A stretch of 39,527 nt of DNA from Prevotella sp. (GTDB lineage Bacteria; Bacteroidota; Bacteroidia; Bacteroidales; Bacteroidaceae), in assembly GCA_017548525.1 (NCBI GenBank), contig JAFYZV010000141.1:1-39527 (forward strand). Reading direction: 5' to 3'. The notes under the pieces are model-generated. The model did no database searches. It saw nothing but the letters and a program-made list of their open reading frames with translations, and was not told where the DNA came from. Below, piece by piece: positions 14,293 through 24,199 of the stretch (position 1 is its first letter; each line of letters starts with the position of its first letter). The position numbers were made by a program, and so were the translations under genes.

Positions 14293-15702
14293 TTATTTAT
14301 CCTCTTGGAACAGGGGGTCCTCGGGCATCACCATCGTAGGCTTCTGGTTATACTGCTCAAGCATCTCGGCAGGGACATATTGCCTGTCGATGACGAGGCG
14401 GAAGAAATACTCGTTGAACCAGCGATTGGTCATGATGAGGTAGCCATTCACCCCACTCGACGCACCCCATGAGTTCTCAACCTTCCATTTTATCGGGTTG
14501 CCTTGTGCATCCAAGTCAACCGCAGTAAGTGTCATGGCATGGGTGGACCCACTGTCAAAAGTAGAGATGCGTTGTGCCTTATCCATGCCGAAGGTGGTGC
14601 CGAAGAGCGATTCATAGTCATAATTCTCCGTGTCAAGGTAGCCACGCTTGCGGTCGATTTGCTTGCCCACGTCATAGCTGGTGTAGAGTTTCCGCCCGTC
14701 CTTGATGGAGGCGATGGCGAGTTGGGCGATGTCTTCCATCGGCAAATTAAGGTATTTCCAGTTGTGACCATCATAAACGTGTCGGTCATATTCCACCTCA
14801 AACGTCTTGTAATAGGGTCGGCGCGGGTCGTTCATCACCATGATAAACGTGCCATTGAGCGGTCCGCCCACCGTCTCTTGATAAAATTCTTTCGGCGTGA
14901 AAGTGCGACTCTCGCCCACCGCCTTGCCGTTCTTGTTAGTGAAGGTATAGGTAAACTCCTTCACGGGTTCGCCAAGGGTGAGGCAAAGCATGTTGTAGAT
15001 GGTGCTGAGCATCTCGCCTTTACGTGCCTGAACGGCATTGGCTTTCTTCTTGCTTGCCACCATATCGCGCAACTCCAACCCAAACTCGCGCAACTTGCTG
15101 GCAATGAGGCGCGAGGCACGGCTGGTATTCTCTGCCGAATAAGTCTCTAATTGTACGCCTTTTGGGGCAAGGCCATACTTCTCGGCAAGGTCGGCAACGC
15201 CGCAAAAAGTGCCGCCATCGCCAATGGGATAGTGGAAGAAGAACTGCACCCGTTGGTCATCGATGGGCTTGTTGGCATGGTCTATCACACCTTGCAGCAT
15301 GAGATTTGCCTTCTCCAACTGATCATAGAAGAAGAGGTAGTCATGCGAAAACTCCACGGAGAGCGTGTCATTGTGCTTCTTCGCGAAGTTAGCGCGTAGC
15401 ACATTCAACCCAGAGAACATCCAGCACCGCCCCGATGACTTCTGGTCATGGATAGACTGCTTGGGTGTCTCGATGCTGAAGGTGTTGTCCACTGCGCCCT
15501 CATTGGCGAAATTCTTAGCGAGAATGTCAATCGAATTGGCAGCCATGGCATTGAACAATGCCTTGTTAGCGGGATTTGCCGCATACGACTTCTCCATCTG
15601 TTTCAGCATGTCGGTTGAGATGCCTCCGTCTTTCGTCTGTGCCAATAATACCATTGCCACGAGAAGGCACAGTCCCAATAATAAGTTTCTTTTTTTGTTC
15701 AT
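14293..15702 (-). CDS. pepC: secreted C1-family cysteine aminopeptidase (bleomycin hydrolase type)
   Basis: A papain-like peptidase of the C1B bleomycin hydrolase/aminopeptidase C group. The catalytic Cys is C93 in SSGRCWMFSGLN, His lies in STHAMTLTAVD and Asn in VENSWGASSG. The frame is open to 15786, but the ATG at 15702 gives a clean signal peptide (MNKKRNLLLGLCLLVAMVLLAQ) and lies just downstream of a consensus promoter, so 15702 is the better start. Unlike the cytosolic enzyme, this one is exported, probably to the periplasm, and would trim peptides there. The GH27 gene follows at 11 bp. Confidence 0.9.
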   Translation of the reverse strand: MNKKRNLLLGLCLLVAMVLLAQTKDGGISTDMLKQMEKSYAANPANKALFNAMAANSIDILAKNFANEGAVDNTFSIETPKQSIHDQKSSGRCWMFSGLNVLRANFAKKHNDTLSVEFSHDYLFFYDQLEKANLMLQGVIDHANKPIDDQRVQFFFHYPIGDGGTFCGVADLAEKYGLAPKGVQLETYSAENTSRASRLIASKLREFGLELRDMVASKKKANAVQARKGEMLSTIYNMLCLTLGEPVKEFTYTFTNKNGKAVGESRTFTPKEFYQETVGGPLNGTFIMVMNDPRRPYYKTFEVEYDRHVYDGHNWKYLNLPMEDIAQLAIASIKDGRKLYTSYDVGKQIDRKRGYLDTENYDYESLFGTTFGMDKAQRISTFDSGSTHAMTLTAVDLDAQGNPIKWKVENSWGASSGVNGYLIMTNRWFNEYFFRLVIDRQYVPAEMLEQYNQKPTMVMPEDPLFQEDK

Positions 15703-15730
15703 GGTTTTTCCCTTTATGTTTACTATTTGG

Positions 15731-15764
15731 CAAAAATAAAAAAAATTCCCGAAATACGTGCAAA
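15731..15764 (-). promoter_or_regulatory. promoter of the pepC-GH27 unit
   Basis: The minus strand has TTTG (15761-15764) and, ~22 bp later, TATTTTTG (15731-15738), matching -33/-7 of Bacteroidota promoters. The start site would be near 15724, about 22 bases before the chosen ATG at 15702. Confidence 0.6.
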
Positions 15765-15870
15765 AAGAATGGAAAAATGTTGACAAAACGACTATCGGGA
15801 AAATGCTCGAAATAGTAGTTAAGCAGTGTTAAATCCGTCGTTTGTCATCCTTCATGAGAGGCAGAATGGT

Positions 15871-16063
15871 GCATTTAACATCTTTTGGGCGGCAGTTTTT
15901 GGCATAGATGTGGCAGTTATCGAATGTAACGATTGCATTTGTAAGTCATGAATGCAGCACAAAGGATGTTAAAATGCCCTATTTACAGAAGGCAAAGGCT
16001 ATCCATTTTTCATAAAACGCTGACTTTCAACATCTTACAAAACACGCAAAAACTGCCCTATTT
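15871..16063. repeat. nested inverted and direct repeats in the pepC/DUF3737 intergenic region
   Basis: GCATTTAACATCTTTTG (15871-15887) is complementary to 15960-15977 with one mismatch and one extra base. GGCAGTTTTTG (15891-15901) is the exact complement of 16047-16057. The 14-mer AAAATGCCCTATTT (15971-15984) recurs as AAACTGCCCTATTT at 16050-16063, each followed by a GGCA-AAGG/GGCAGAGG word. No gene of convincing quality lies between 15787 and 16145. Confidence 0.6.
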
Positions 16064-16145
16064 TCGACCAAGGCAGAGGTTGGTGGAAAATAACGCAACC
16101 ATGGAGGGCTGTTTTGTGACTTTTTATTGACAAATCCCCATGTAA

Positions 16146-16153
16146 TAGATTTG
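16146..16153 (+). promoter_or_regulatory. -7 element for the DUF3737-malY unit
   Basis: TAGATTTG is a full TAnnTTTG match 41 bp before the ATG at 16195. A TTG at 16127-16129 is 16 bp upstream, slightly closer than usual. A GAGGAAGAG stretch precedes the start codon and may act as a ribosome-binding site. Confidence 0.45.
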
Positions 16154-16194
16154 TTGGCATACTATTTGCGGTTAGTCATTTGAGGAAGAGTATC

Positions 16195-17043
16195 ATGGAA
16201 ATCATCAAGAATAAGGAATACGGGGGCGAGCGACCCTTGTTTGAGTCACACAACTTGAGATTGGAGAATGTCACCATCACCGACGGCGAATCGGGCATCA
16301 AGGAATGTACGAACATTGAGGCAGACCAATGTAAGTTTTATGGCAAATACCCGTGGTGGCACGTGGATGGGAGCGTCATCACAAATTGTTACTTTGCCCC
16401 AGGTAGCCGTTCTGCCGTATGGTATTCCACCGACATGAAGATGAAAGACTGCGTGATAGACGGACCTAAGTTCTTTCGGGAGATGAAAAACCTGGAGTTG
16501 GAGAATGTCACCATCAACGATGCCGATGAGACTTTCTGGCGCGTGGACGGCATCCGTGCCAAGAATCTGGTGTTGCGAGGCGGAACTTATCCTTTCATGT
16601 TCAGCAACAACATCTATGTCGATGGGTTGGATTCCGATTCCAAATACGTGTTCCAATATTGCAAAGACGTGGAAATACACCATGCCAAGATCATCACGAA
16701 AGACTCGTTTTGGGAGTGCGAGAATGTCACCATTTACGATTCATTGCTGGATGGCGAGTACTTGGCATGGCATTCCAAGAACGTGAGATTGGTGAATTGC
16801 CACCTTGCGGGCGAGCAATTATTGTGTTATGCCGACAATTTGGTCTTGGAAAATTGCACCTTCAATCAAGCTTGCGACCGCATCTTTGAGTACTCCACCG
16901 TACAGGCGGACATTCGTGGTGCCATCACCAACATCAAGAACCCCACCTCGGGGCATATCGTTGCCGATGAGATCGGCTCCGTGACCATTGACGAAAACAT
17001 TCGGCAACCCGCCAATTGCATTATCGAAGAACGTAAAAAGTAA
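16195..17043 (+). CDS. DUF3737 family right-handed beta-helix protein
   Basis: A 282-residue cytoplasmic protein (no signal peptide) built of repeating short strands such as NLRLENVTITDGES, LELENVTINDADE and LVLENCTFNQAC, typical of a right-handed beta-helix. The start IIKNKEYGGERPLFESHNL and the length match the DUF3737 family. The frame is open to 16180, but the ATG at 16195 is preceded by GAGGAAGAG and fits the family start. It lies 18 bp before the malY-like gene, a pairing I recall from Bacteroidales and Firmicutes. No catalytic residues are known; a role with the neighbouring PLP enzyme is inference. Confidence 0.88.
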   Translation: MEIIKNKEYGGERPLFESHNLRLENVTITDGESGIKECTNIEADQCKFYGKYPWWHVDGSVITNCYFAPGSRSAVWYSTDMKMKDCVIDGPKFFREMKNLELENVTINDADETFWRVDGIRAKNLVLRGGTYPFMFSNNIYVDGLDSDSKYVFQYCKDVEIHHAKIITKDSFWECENVTIYDSLLDGEYLAWHSKNVRLVNCHLAGEQLLCYADNLVLENCTFNQACDRIFEYSTVQADIRGAITNIKNPTSGHIVADEIGSVTIDENIRQPANCIIEERKK

Positions 17044-17061
17044 CAATATAAAAACAACTCT

Positions 17062-18255
17062 ATGGCAATAGCAGCATATAACTTCGACCAGATGATTACT
17101 CGCCGCCACACCAATTGCGTGAAATGGGATGAGGCGGAAGAGGATGACATCATCCCACTATGGGTGGCAGACATGGACTTCCCGACCGCCCCGTGTATCA
17201 TCAATGCCCTGCGTGAACGGATGGAACACGGTGTTTTCGGCTACACGCATGTGCCTCCATCCTATTATGACAGCATCATCACCTGGTTTCACCGATACCA
17301 TGACTGGACCATCCAACGTGAGTGGATAATCTATACATCGGGCGTAGTACCCGCCATCTCTGCCATCATCAAGGCATTGACAGAGACGGGAGACAAGGTA
17401 TTGGCGCAGACACCCGTCTATAACTGCTTCTTCTCCAGCATCCGCAACAATGGTTGCGAAGTAGTGGAGTCGCCCTTGTCCGTTTGTGAGGAAGGGGATG
17501 AGTTGACTTATAGCATTGACTTCGAGGACTTTGAGAAGAAGGTTTCTGACCCACAAGTGAAACTCTTCCTCCTCTGCAATCCCCACAACCCTGCGGGAAG
17601 GGTATGGACGGTTGACGAGTTGCGAATGATGAACGACATCTGTATGCGACATGGAGTGAAGGTCATCGCTGATGAAATCCATTGCGAACTGGTCATGCCT
17701 GACCATCACTTCACACCCTTCGCCTCCATATCAAGGGAGTGCCAAGAAAACAGCATCACATGCAATTCGCCCTCCAAGGCATTCAACATCGCAGGATTGC
17801 AGATTGCGAACATCATCAGTAGCGATCCCGACATTCGCAAACGCATCAACCGTGCCATCAATATCAATGAGGTATGCGACGTGAACCCCTTTGGCGTGAT
17901 TGCCCTACAGGCAGCATACAATGAGGGGCAACCATGGTTGGCAGAGCTGAACGAGTATCTTTATGACAACTACATCTCCCTGACATCGTATTTCAAGCTA
18001 TACATGCCAGAACTAAAAGTGTTTAAACTCGAAGGGACATACCTCGTTTGGGTGGACATTACCGCCACAGGAATGAAGTCCAACGACCTTGAAGCCCTTT
18101 TATTGAAAGAGGGTAAAGTCTGGGTGAATAGCGGAACGATGTATGGCAAGGAGGCTGGCGAGGGATTTATCCGCATCAATATCGCCTGTCCACGCAAGAG
18201 GTTAATGGAGGGATTGAAACGCATTAGACAAATCGTTTCAACCATTCATAATTGA
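17062..18255 (+). CDS. MalY/PatB-type PLP-dependent cystathionine beta-lyase
   Basis: A 397-residue fold-type I aminotransferase-like enzyme of the MalY/PatB branch (C-S lyase). The N-terminus (RRHTNCVKWDEAE, PLWVADMDFPTAPCI) is diagnostic. The PLP region shows LLCNPHNPAGRVW, VIADEIHCELV and the Schiff-base lysine K239 in SPSKAFNIAGLQ. The C-terminal GEGFIRINIACPR gives the carboxylate-binding Arg. It probably cleaves cystathionine or cysteine to pyruvate, ammonia and a thiol. Operon with DUF3737, 18 bp upstream. Confidence 0.92.
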   Translation: MAIAAYNFDQMITRRHTNCVKWDEAEEDDIIPLWVADMDFPTAPCIINALRERMEHGVFGYTHVPPSYYDSIITWFHRYHDWTIQREWIIYTSGVVPAISAIIKALTETGDKVLAQTPVYNCFFSSIRNNGCEVVESPLSVCEEGDELTYSIDFEDFEKKVSDPQVKLFLLCNPHNPAGRVWTVDELRMMNDICMRHGVKVIADEIHCELVMPDHHFTPFASISRECQENSITCNSPSKAFNIAGLQIANIISSDPDIRKRINRAININEVCDVNPFGVIALQAAYNEGQPWLAELNEYLYDNYISLTSYFKLYMPELKVFKLEGTYLVWVDITATGMKSNDLEALLLKEGKVWVNSGTMYGKEAGEGFIRINIACPRKRLMEGLKRIRQIVSTIHN

Positions 18256-18323
18256 AATACACGATGCAAAAATGAAGCCACACGAGTTGTCGTTAGCATT
18301 TAGAATGATCCATGATACATACC

Positions 18324-19088
18324 ATGAGAGAAAAGCCATTCCTTTTTGAGGTCTGTGCCAACAGCGTGGAGAGTTGTTTGGCGGCACAAGAGGGCGGTGC
18401 TGACCGTGTGGAGCTATGTGCTGGCATTCCCGAAGGCGGCACAACGCCATCATATGGTGAGATTCAGCAAGCACGAAAGTTGCTCTCTTCCACCCTACTC
18501 CATGTCATCATCCGTCCACGAGGCGGCGACTTCCTTTATTCTCCCCTTGAGATGGAGCGGATGGAGACGGACATCGAGATGTGCAGACAATTGGGTGTTG
18601 ACGGTGTGGTGCTGGGTTGCCTGACGGCGGATGGGGAGATTGACATGGAAAAAAATGCCCGTCTCTTGGCATCAGCCAAGGGTATGAGCGTGACTTTCCA
18701 CCGTGCATTCGACCATTGTCCACATCCCGAGAGAGCCTTGGAGCAATTGATAAAACTGGGATTCGACCGTGTGTTGACCTCGGGACAGCAACCCAATGCT
18801 CTCGCAGGTGTTTCTTTGTTGCGGGATTTGGTGAGACAGGCAGGCGGAAGGATTGCCATCATGGCGGGATGTGGGGTCAACGAACATAACATCCTTGACA
18901 TCTATCGCGCCACAAGAGTGAATGAATATCATTTCTCTGCCCGCATTCCCATCAAAAGCGAAATGCGAAACATCAATCCCAATGTGTATATGGGAGAACA
19001 AGGAGTGGATGAAAATACCATCCTACGCACATCGGCAGAACGGGTGAAAAATACCATCAATGCCCTATTGGCTCCCCTTAACCAATAA
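18324..19088 (+). CDS. cutC: CutC family protein
   Basis: A 254-residue TIM-barrel protein of the CutC family, long linked to copper homeostasis, although its reaction is unproven. Diagnostic segments are FEVCANSVESCLAAQEGGADRVELC, GGTTPSYGEI, IIRPRGGDFLYS, FHRAFDHCPHP, VLTSGQQPNA and IMAGCGVNEHN. An ATG at 18312 is also in frame; 18324 gives the usual short N-terminus, and neither has a clear ribosome-binding site. The 3' end overlaps the convergent waaA gene by 11 bp. It lies 68 bp after malY, on the same strand. Confidence 0.93.
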   Translation: MREKPFLFEVCANSVESCLAAQEGGADRVELCAGIPEGGTTPSYGEIQQARKLLSSTLLHVIIRPRGGDFLYSPLEMERMETDIEMCRQLGVDGVVLGCLTADGEIDMEKNARLLASAKGMSVTFHRAFDHCPHPERALEQLIKLGFDRVLTSGQQPNALAGVSLLRDLVRQAGGRIAIMAGCGVNEHNILDIYRATRVNEYHFSARIPIKSEMRNINPNVYMGEQGVDENTILRTSAERVKNTINALLAPLNQ

Positions 19089-20301
19089 GGCCTATCAATT
19101 TCAATATCTTTTCTGTCACGCCAACCAGGCTTTGTACATATTGCCCTGCCTCGCTACTGGCATGGGCAAGGGCAGAAGAGTCGTTCATGAAAGAAGACAT
19201 CACGCGACGGAAGTCATCCTCGGAGGCAATCTCAAATCCCCCACCAACAGCCTTAAGCCGTTGTGCCTCTTGGAATTTCTGGTTGTTGGGACCGAAGATG
19301 ACAGGCATGTTCCACACTGCCGCCTCCAACACATTGTGGATGCCCACGCCAAAGCCACCACCCACGTATGCCACCTCGCCATATTGGTAGACACTCGAAA
19401 GGAGACCAAAACAATCGACAATGAGGCAGTCGGCATCCTTCACGTTGTCAACCGTGGCCTGGGTATAGCGCACAATCTTCCCTTGAACCTTTGCCTCAAT
19501 CTGACGTAGGTGGTCTTCCCCTATCACATGGGGTGCGATAATCATTTTCCAATCTCTGCGTTCATTGAAGAATGGGATGAAGATCTCCTCGTCGGGAGGC
19601 CAACTCGACCCTGCCACAAACACCTGAGCATCACCCTTGAACGCTGACACAAGCGGTAATTGCTTGGCTGCCTCCTTAATTTGTGCTACCCTATCAAAAC
19701 GGGTGTCGCCCACCACATCAACATTCGTGATGCCTATTTTCGCCAACAACTCCTTGCTGTATTCGTTTTGCACGAAAAAGCGAGTAAAGCATTTCAACAC
19801 ATAAGAATATTGCCGACCATACCATTTGAAGAAGATTTGGTCGGGACGAAAGATACTCGAAACACTATACACGGGTACGTTGCGGTGCTTGAGGATATGC
19901 AGGTAGTTGTACCAAAACTCATACTTGATGAAGAAAGCCATGCAAGGACGCACAGCGCGAAGGAAGCGACGCGAGTTGCGGATGGTGTCAAGGGGCAAAT
20001 AACAAACGATGTCAGCCCCTTCATAGTTCTTACGCACCTCATATCCCGATGGCGAAAAGAACGTCAAGAGGATCTTGTATTCGGGATGCTCCTTGCGCAG
20101 ACGTTCCATCAATGGCCGCCCTTGCTCAAACTCGCCAAGCGAAGCGGCATGGAACCAGACATACTGGGCGTTAGGATCCACCTTCTCCTTGAGGATGCGA
20201 ATAGCCTGACGCTCGCCACGCCACATCTTCTTCACCTTCTTATTGAAAAGACTGGCAATGGCTACACCACAAAGATAGATGTAAATCGCTAACTGATACA
20301 T
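19078..20301 (-). CDS. waaA: 3-deoxy-D-manno-octulosonic acid (Kdo) transferase
   Basis: A 407-residue GT30 glycosyltransferase that adds Kdo from CMP-Kdo to lipid A precursor on the inner face of the inner membrane. An N-terminal hydrophobic anchor (residues 1-20) precedes the acceptor domain with WFHAASLGEFEQGRPL (the conserved Glu base), LTFFSPSGYE and FFIKYEFWYNYL. The C-terminal donor domain has FVAGSSWPPDEE, IIAPHVIGEDHL and AYVGGGFGVGIHNVLEAA, ending in a GPNNQKFQEA motif. It starts 3 bp after gltX, so the two are one transcript. Confidence 0.95.
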   Translation of the reverse strand: MYQLAIYIYLCGVAIASLFNKKVKKMWRGERQAIRILKEKVDPNAQYVWFHAASLGEFEQGRPLMERLRKEHPEYKILLTFFSPSGYEVRKNYEGADIVCYLPLDTIRNSRRFLRAVRPCMAFFIKYEFWYNYLHILKHRNVPVYSVSSIFRPDQIFFKWYGRQYSYVLKCFTRFFVQNEYSKELLAKIGITNVDVVGDTRFDRVAQIKEAAKQLPLVSAFKGDAQVFVAGSSWPPDEEIFIPFFNERRDWKMIIAPHVIGEDHLRQIEAKVQGKIVRYTQATVDNVKDADCLIVDCFGLLSSVYQYGEVAYVGGGFGVGIHNVLEAAVWNMPVIFGPNNQKFQEAQRLKAVGGGFEIASEDDFRRVMSSFMNDSSALAHASSEAGQYVQSLVGVTEKILKLIGLIG

Positions 20302-20304
20302 ACC

Positions 20305-21834
20305 TTATTTCAACACTTCTATGGCACGTTGTAAACGGCGCAAGGTCTCCTCCTTGCCCAAGAATGCAGAGATGTCGAACATACCAGGCCCCTTGCCGAT
20401 GCCAACGAGGGCAAGACGGAAAGCATTCATCACGTCACCAAGTTTATATCCCTTGCTTTCTACCCATTGCATAACGACAGGCTCTTGACCCTCAACGGTA
20501 AAGTCGTCGATACCAGAAAGCACCTCTGCCAATTCCGACATCTGCTGGGCAGAATACTCCTTCCAACGTTTCTTGACTGTCTTCTCATCATATTCAGTTG
20601 GCGGAATGAAAAAGAATGAGCAAAGAGGCCATAACTCCTTGACGAAGTTCACACGGTCTTTCATCATCGCCACAACCTGTGTGATACGTTCCATCGATTC
20701 GTCAATGCCATTGTTGGCAACGATAGGCGCAAACAATTTGGCTATCTCCAAGCTGTCTTTACGAAGGATATACTCATGGTTGAACCAGATGCCCTTTTGG
20801 TAATCAAACTTCGCACCCGCTTTGGAACAACGGCTAATGTCAAATGCCTTCACCAATTCATCGAGGGTGAATAACTCTTGCTCGGTACCGGGGTTCCATC
20901 CCAACAACGCCAAGAAGTTGATGACTGCCTCGGGGAAATAGCCGCTCTCACGGAAACCATTCGACACCTCGCCCGTCTTAGGGTCATGCCACTCCAAGGG
21001 GAAGACCGGAAATCCCAGGCGGTCGCCATCGCGCTTGCTCAATTTGCCCTTGCCCTCGGGCTTCAACAAAAGGGGAAGATGGGCAAAGGCGGGCATGGTG
21101 TCTTGCCAGCCAAACGCCTCATAGAGCAACACATGCAACGGTGAACTGGGTAGCCATTCCTCTCCACGGATGACATGGGTAATTTCCATGAGGTGGTCAT
21201 CCACGATGTTGGCAAGATGATAAGTGGGCAATTCGTCGGCACTCTTATAGAGAACCTTGTCGTCGATGATGTCACTCTTGATAAATACCTCGCCACGAAT
21301 CAAGTCGTGAACATGCACTTCCTGACCAGGCATCACCATGAAACGCACCACATATTGTTCACCATCGTTGATGCGACGCTGCACCTCTGCGGCATCCAAG
21401 GTCAAGGAATTGCTCATCTGCAACCGTGTACGGGCATCGTATTGGAAGTTTTGGATCTCATTGCGTTTCGCCTCCAACTCCTCGGGCGTGTCAAAGGCAA
21501 TATATGCCTTGCCGTCAACCAAAAGCTGGTCCACATATTTCTTATAGATGGCACGTCGCTCGCTTTGACGATAAGGACCGTGCTTGCCGCCAAAACTAAC
21601 CCCTTCATCGAACTTGAGTCCTAACCAACGAAACGATTCGATGATATATTCTTCCGCTCCAGGGACAAAACGGTTGGAATCTGTGTCTTCAATCCTGAAC
21701 ACAAAGTCGCCTCCATGTTGGCGGGCAAACAAGTAATTATAAAGTGCAGTGCGAACTCCTCCTATGTGCAAAGGTCCTGTAGGACTGGGTGCAAAGCGCA
21801 CCCTAACTCTTCTTTCTGTCATACTTTTAACCAT
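20305..21834 (-). CDS. gltX: glutamate-tRNA ligase
   Basis: A 509-residue class I aminoacyl-tRNA synthetase that charges tRNA-Glu. The HIGH-type motif sits in [26 protein letters not shown], and the KMSKS-type loop is [16 protein letters not shown]-like '[21 protein letters not shown]' begins the anticodon-binding part. Length is normal for the family. A second ATG lies four codons in ([10 protein letters not shown]) and could be the true start. waaA follows by 3 bp. Minus-strand TATTTTTG at 21887-21894 is its likely promoter. Confidence 0.96.
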   Translation of the reverse strand: MVKSMTERRVRVRFAPSPTGPLHIGGVRTALYNYLFARQHGGDFVFRIEDTDSNRFVPGAEEYIIESFRWLGLKFDEGVSFGGKHGPYRQSERRAIYKKYVDQLLVDGKAYIAFDTPEELEAKRNEIQNFQYDARTRLQMSNSLTLDAAEVQRRINDGEQYVVRFMVMPGQEVHVHDLIRGEVFIKSDIIDDKVLYKSADELPTYHLANIVDDHLMEITHVIRGEEWLPSSPLHVLLYEAFGWQDTMPAFAHLPLLLKPEGKGKLSKRDGDRLGFPVFPLEWHDPKTGEVSNGFRESGYFPEAVINFLALLGWNPGTEQELFTLDELVKAFDISRCSKAGAKFDYQKGIWFNHEYILRKDSLEIAKLFAPIVANNGIDESMERITQVVAMMKDRVNFVKELWPLCSFFFIPPTEYDEKTVKKRWKEYSAQQMSELAEVLSGIDDFTVEGQEPVVMQWVESKGYKLGDVMNAFRLALVGIGKGPGMFDISAFLGKEETLRRLQRAIEVLK

Positions 21835-21886
21835 TAAGATAGGGGGAAACCATCATGACATTGCCTTCCCTCCTTAATTATTTTTG

Positions 21887-21894
21887 CAAAAATA
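21887..21894 (-). promoter_or_regulatory. -7 element for gltX-waaA
   Basis: CAAAAATA on the plus strand gives TATTTTTG on the minus, a full TAnnTTTG match ~53 bp before the gltX ATG. The region 21835-21963 is a divergent promoter shared with pgpH. No clear -33 box was seen for this direction. Confidence 0.45.
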
Positions 21895-21903
21895 ATGCTT
21901 TTT

Positions 21904-21935
21904 TTTGAGTTTTCCATGTTTTTTTGGTATTTTCG
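21904..21935 (+). promoter_or_regulatory. promoter of pgpH
   Basis: TTTG (21904-21907) and, 20 bp later, TATTTTCG (21928-21935) fit the -33/-7 spacing with one mismatch in the -7 box (C for T). It supports ATG 21964, about 22 bases downstream of the inferred start site, rather than the in-frame start at 21895, which lies upstream of the promoter. Confidence 0.5.
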
Positions 21936-21963
21936 CACAATTAATACCATAACAACTAACAAA

Positions 21964-24072
21964 ATGGACACTCCCAACTCATCAAACGAACATTTTTGGA
22001 GAAACGCCATCACGCAATTATTGCTCATCTTCATCACTGTAGCACTCATCGTCTGGTTCCTACCCCGAAACGACGGAGGCATGTTTCGATACGACGTGGG
22101 AAAGCCGTGGATGTATGGATCACTGATAGCTAACTTTGATTTCCCTATCTTTAAAACGGACGATGCCATCAAAGCAGAGCAAGACTCCTTGACGAAATCA
22201 TTTACACCTTATTATAATTATGACAAGGAAGTGGAGAAGAAAGCTGTACAAAAGTTCATGAATGACTTTGCGGACGGCATACCAGGACTATCAGATACGT
22301 ATAAGGGAATCATATATGAGCGGATGCACCACCTCTACCAAACAGGTATCATGGATACCCCCGACTATAACAAGCTCTACAAAGACACGCTTAACATGAT
22401 TCGTATTGTGACCGCCAAACAAGCGGCCAACGTCCGAATCAACCAAGTCTATTCCGCCCTTTCCGCATACGAGCAACTTTTTGCGGATGAAAGACTCGCG
22501 GCGCAACGGCAACTGTTGCAACGATGCAACCTCAACAACTACATCGAACCCAATCTCATCTACGACAAGGAACGGAGCCAGACAGAGCTAAACGACCTCC
22601 TCAGTGGTATTTCGCAAGCCAGTGGATTGGTACTCAGCGGACAGAAAATTGTGGATAGGGGGGACATTGTTGATGAACATACCTACTTGGTACTTAATTC
22701 CTGGGAACGGGAAATGAAACGGTTGAGCGATGCCAAAACCAAGATAAACAACACTTTGAGTGGACAAATCGTCTATGTGTTAGTCCTAATTTTGCTCTTT
22801 ACCTTGTATATAACACTTTTCCATCGGGAATATTTTAACAAGTTGAGGAGTATCTTGATGCTTTATTCACTTATCACCATCTTTCCCATCCTCGTGTCAT
22901 TGATGGTGTCGCACAACTTCTTTAGCATCTATATCCTGCCGTTTGCGATGGTTCCCATATTCATCCACGTATTCCTTGACTCGCGCACGGCATTTGTCAC
23001 CCACATGATCATGGTGTTAATATGTGCCGCCGCAGTAAAATACCAATACGAGTTTATCATCATCCAATTGGTGGCAGGACTGGTCACCATCTATTCCTTG
23101 CGCGAGCTGTCAAGCAGGGCGCAGTTGTTCAAGACAGCCATTCTCGTGACCATCGCCACCTCGGTGATTTACTTCGCCATCCAACTGATGCAGGGATATG
23201 ACTGGGCGGACATCGACAAGGACACTTTCTCTTATTTCATAGTCAACGGAATACTGCTCCTGTTGGCATACCCGTTGATGTATGTGATAGAGAGAGCTTT
23301 CGGATTTGTCTCCAGCGTCACACTTTTTGAACTCGCCAATACCAATCGTGGACTATTGCGCAACTTGAGTGAGATCGCACCAGGAACATTCCAACACTCA
23401 TTCACCGTGGGCAATCTCGCCTCGGAAATCGCCAACAAGATTGGTGCAGACAGCCTTTTGGTGCGTACAGGAGCATTATACCATGACATTGGCAAGATGG
23501 CAAACCCCGTCTTTTTCACGGAGAACCAAGCTGGAGTGAACCCTCACGATAACATCCCTTACCAAGAGAGTGCGCGTATCATCATCAGCCACGTGACCGA
23601 AGGCATCAAAATGGCGGAGAAATATGACATCCCTTCCAACATCAAGAACTTCATCCTCACACACCACGGGAAAGGCATCGCCAAGTATTTCTATATCAAA
23701 TACAAGAACGAACACCCCGAAGAAGATGTAGATCCCACTCCCTTCACCTACCCCGGTCCCAATCCTTTCACTCGCGAACAAGCCATCCTCATGATGGCAG
23801 ACACCGTGGAGGCAGCCTCGCGCTCCCTGCCCGAATACACGGAAGAGAGCATCAGCACATTGGTAAACAAGTTGATAGATACACAAGTGAGCGACGGATT
23901 CTTCCGCGAATGCCCCATCACGTTCCGCGACATCGCGCAAGCCAAAATGGTGCTAATCGAGAAACTGATGTCCATCTACCACACACGTATCAAATACCCC
24001 GAGCCTAACGATGGTAAGGAAGAGGCTCCCAAACAAGAAAAATCGAAGAAGAGAAGGAGAAGACGATTCTGA
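21964..24072 (+). CDS. pgpH: 7TM-HD family c-di-AMP phosphodiesterase
   Basis: A 702-residue membrane protein of the PgpH type. One N-terminal TM helix (~residues 15-35) is followed by an extracytoplasmic 7TMR-HD extracellular domain to ~260, seven TM helices (~265-465) and a cytoplasmic HD phosphohydrolase domain. The metal site includes GTFQHSFTVGNLA (His), LYHDIGK (H507, D508), ESARIIISHV and FILTHHGKG. Family members hydrolyse cyclic di-AMP. The tail is highly basic (KKRRRRRF). It lies divergent from gltX and has no close downstream partner. The start was chosen from MDTPNSSNEHFWRN and the promoter position. Confidence 0.93.
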   Translation: MDTPNSSNEHFWRNAITQLLLIFITVALIVWFLPRNDGGMFRYDVGKPWMYGSLIANFDFPIFKTDDAIKAEQDSLTKSFTPYYNYDKEVEKKAVQKFMNDFADGIPGLSDTYKGIIYERMHHLYQTGIMDTPDYNKLYKDTLNMIRIVTAKQAANVRINQVYSALSAYEQLFADERLAAQRQLLQRCNLNNYIEPNLIYDKERSQTELNDLLSGISQASGLVLSGQKIVDRGDIVDEHTYLVLNSWEREMKRLSDAKTKINNTLSGQIVYVLVLILLFTLYITLFHREYFNKLRSILMLYSLITIFPILVSLMVSHNFFSIYILPFAMVPIFIHVFLDSRTAFVTHMIMVLICAAAVKYQYEFIIIQLVAGLVTIYSLRELSSRAQLFKTAILVTIATSVIYFAIQLMQGYDWADIDKDTFSYFIVNGILLLLAYPLMYVIERAFGFVSSVTLFELANTNRGLLRNLSEIAPGTFQHSFTVGNLASEIANKIGADSLLVRTGALYHDIGKMANPVFFTENQAGVNPHDNIPYQESARIIISHVTEGIKMAEKYDIPSNIKNFILTHHGKGIAKYFYIKYKNEHPEEDVDPTPFTYPGPNPFTREQAILMMADTVEAASRSLPEYTEESISTLVNKLIDTQVSDGFFRECPITFRDIAQAKMVLIEKLMSIYHTRIKYPEPNDGKEEAPKQEKSKKRRRRRF

Positions 24073-24153
24073 CAACATTCGTCATGGACTCTTTTTTCAA
24101 ATATAAACAGGAATCCAACGCCTATCACGTTTATAGTTTAATCATTCCGAATC

Positions 24154-24181
24154 AGAGAATAAGTTTTAGGCTTAATTCTCT
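24154..24181 (+). terminator. hairpin downstream of pgpH
   Basis: AGAGAAT-AAG (24154-24163) pairs with CTT-A-ATTCTCT (24171-24181, one bulged A), with loop TTTTAGG. It starts ~80 bp after the pgpH stop. There is no U-run, so it may protect the 3' end rather than terminate. Confidence 0.35.
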
Positions 24182-24199
24182 CATTCATGACAGTTTCAG

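Noticed and set aside
15703-15786. longer pepC N-terminus from 15786
   Set aside because: The extra residues lie across the consensus promoter and precede a complete signal peptide beginning at 15702.
19078-19088. cutC/waaA overlap as a special regulatory site
   Set aside because: An 11-bp convergent overlap of stop regions is common in compact genomes and shows no extra structure.
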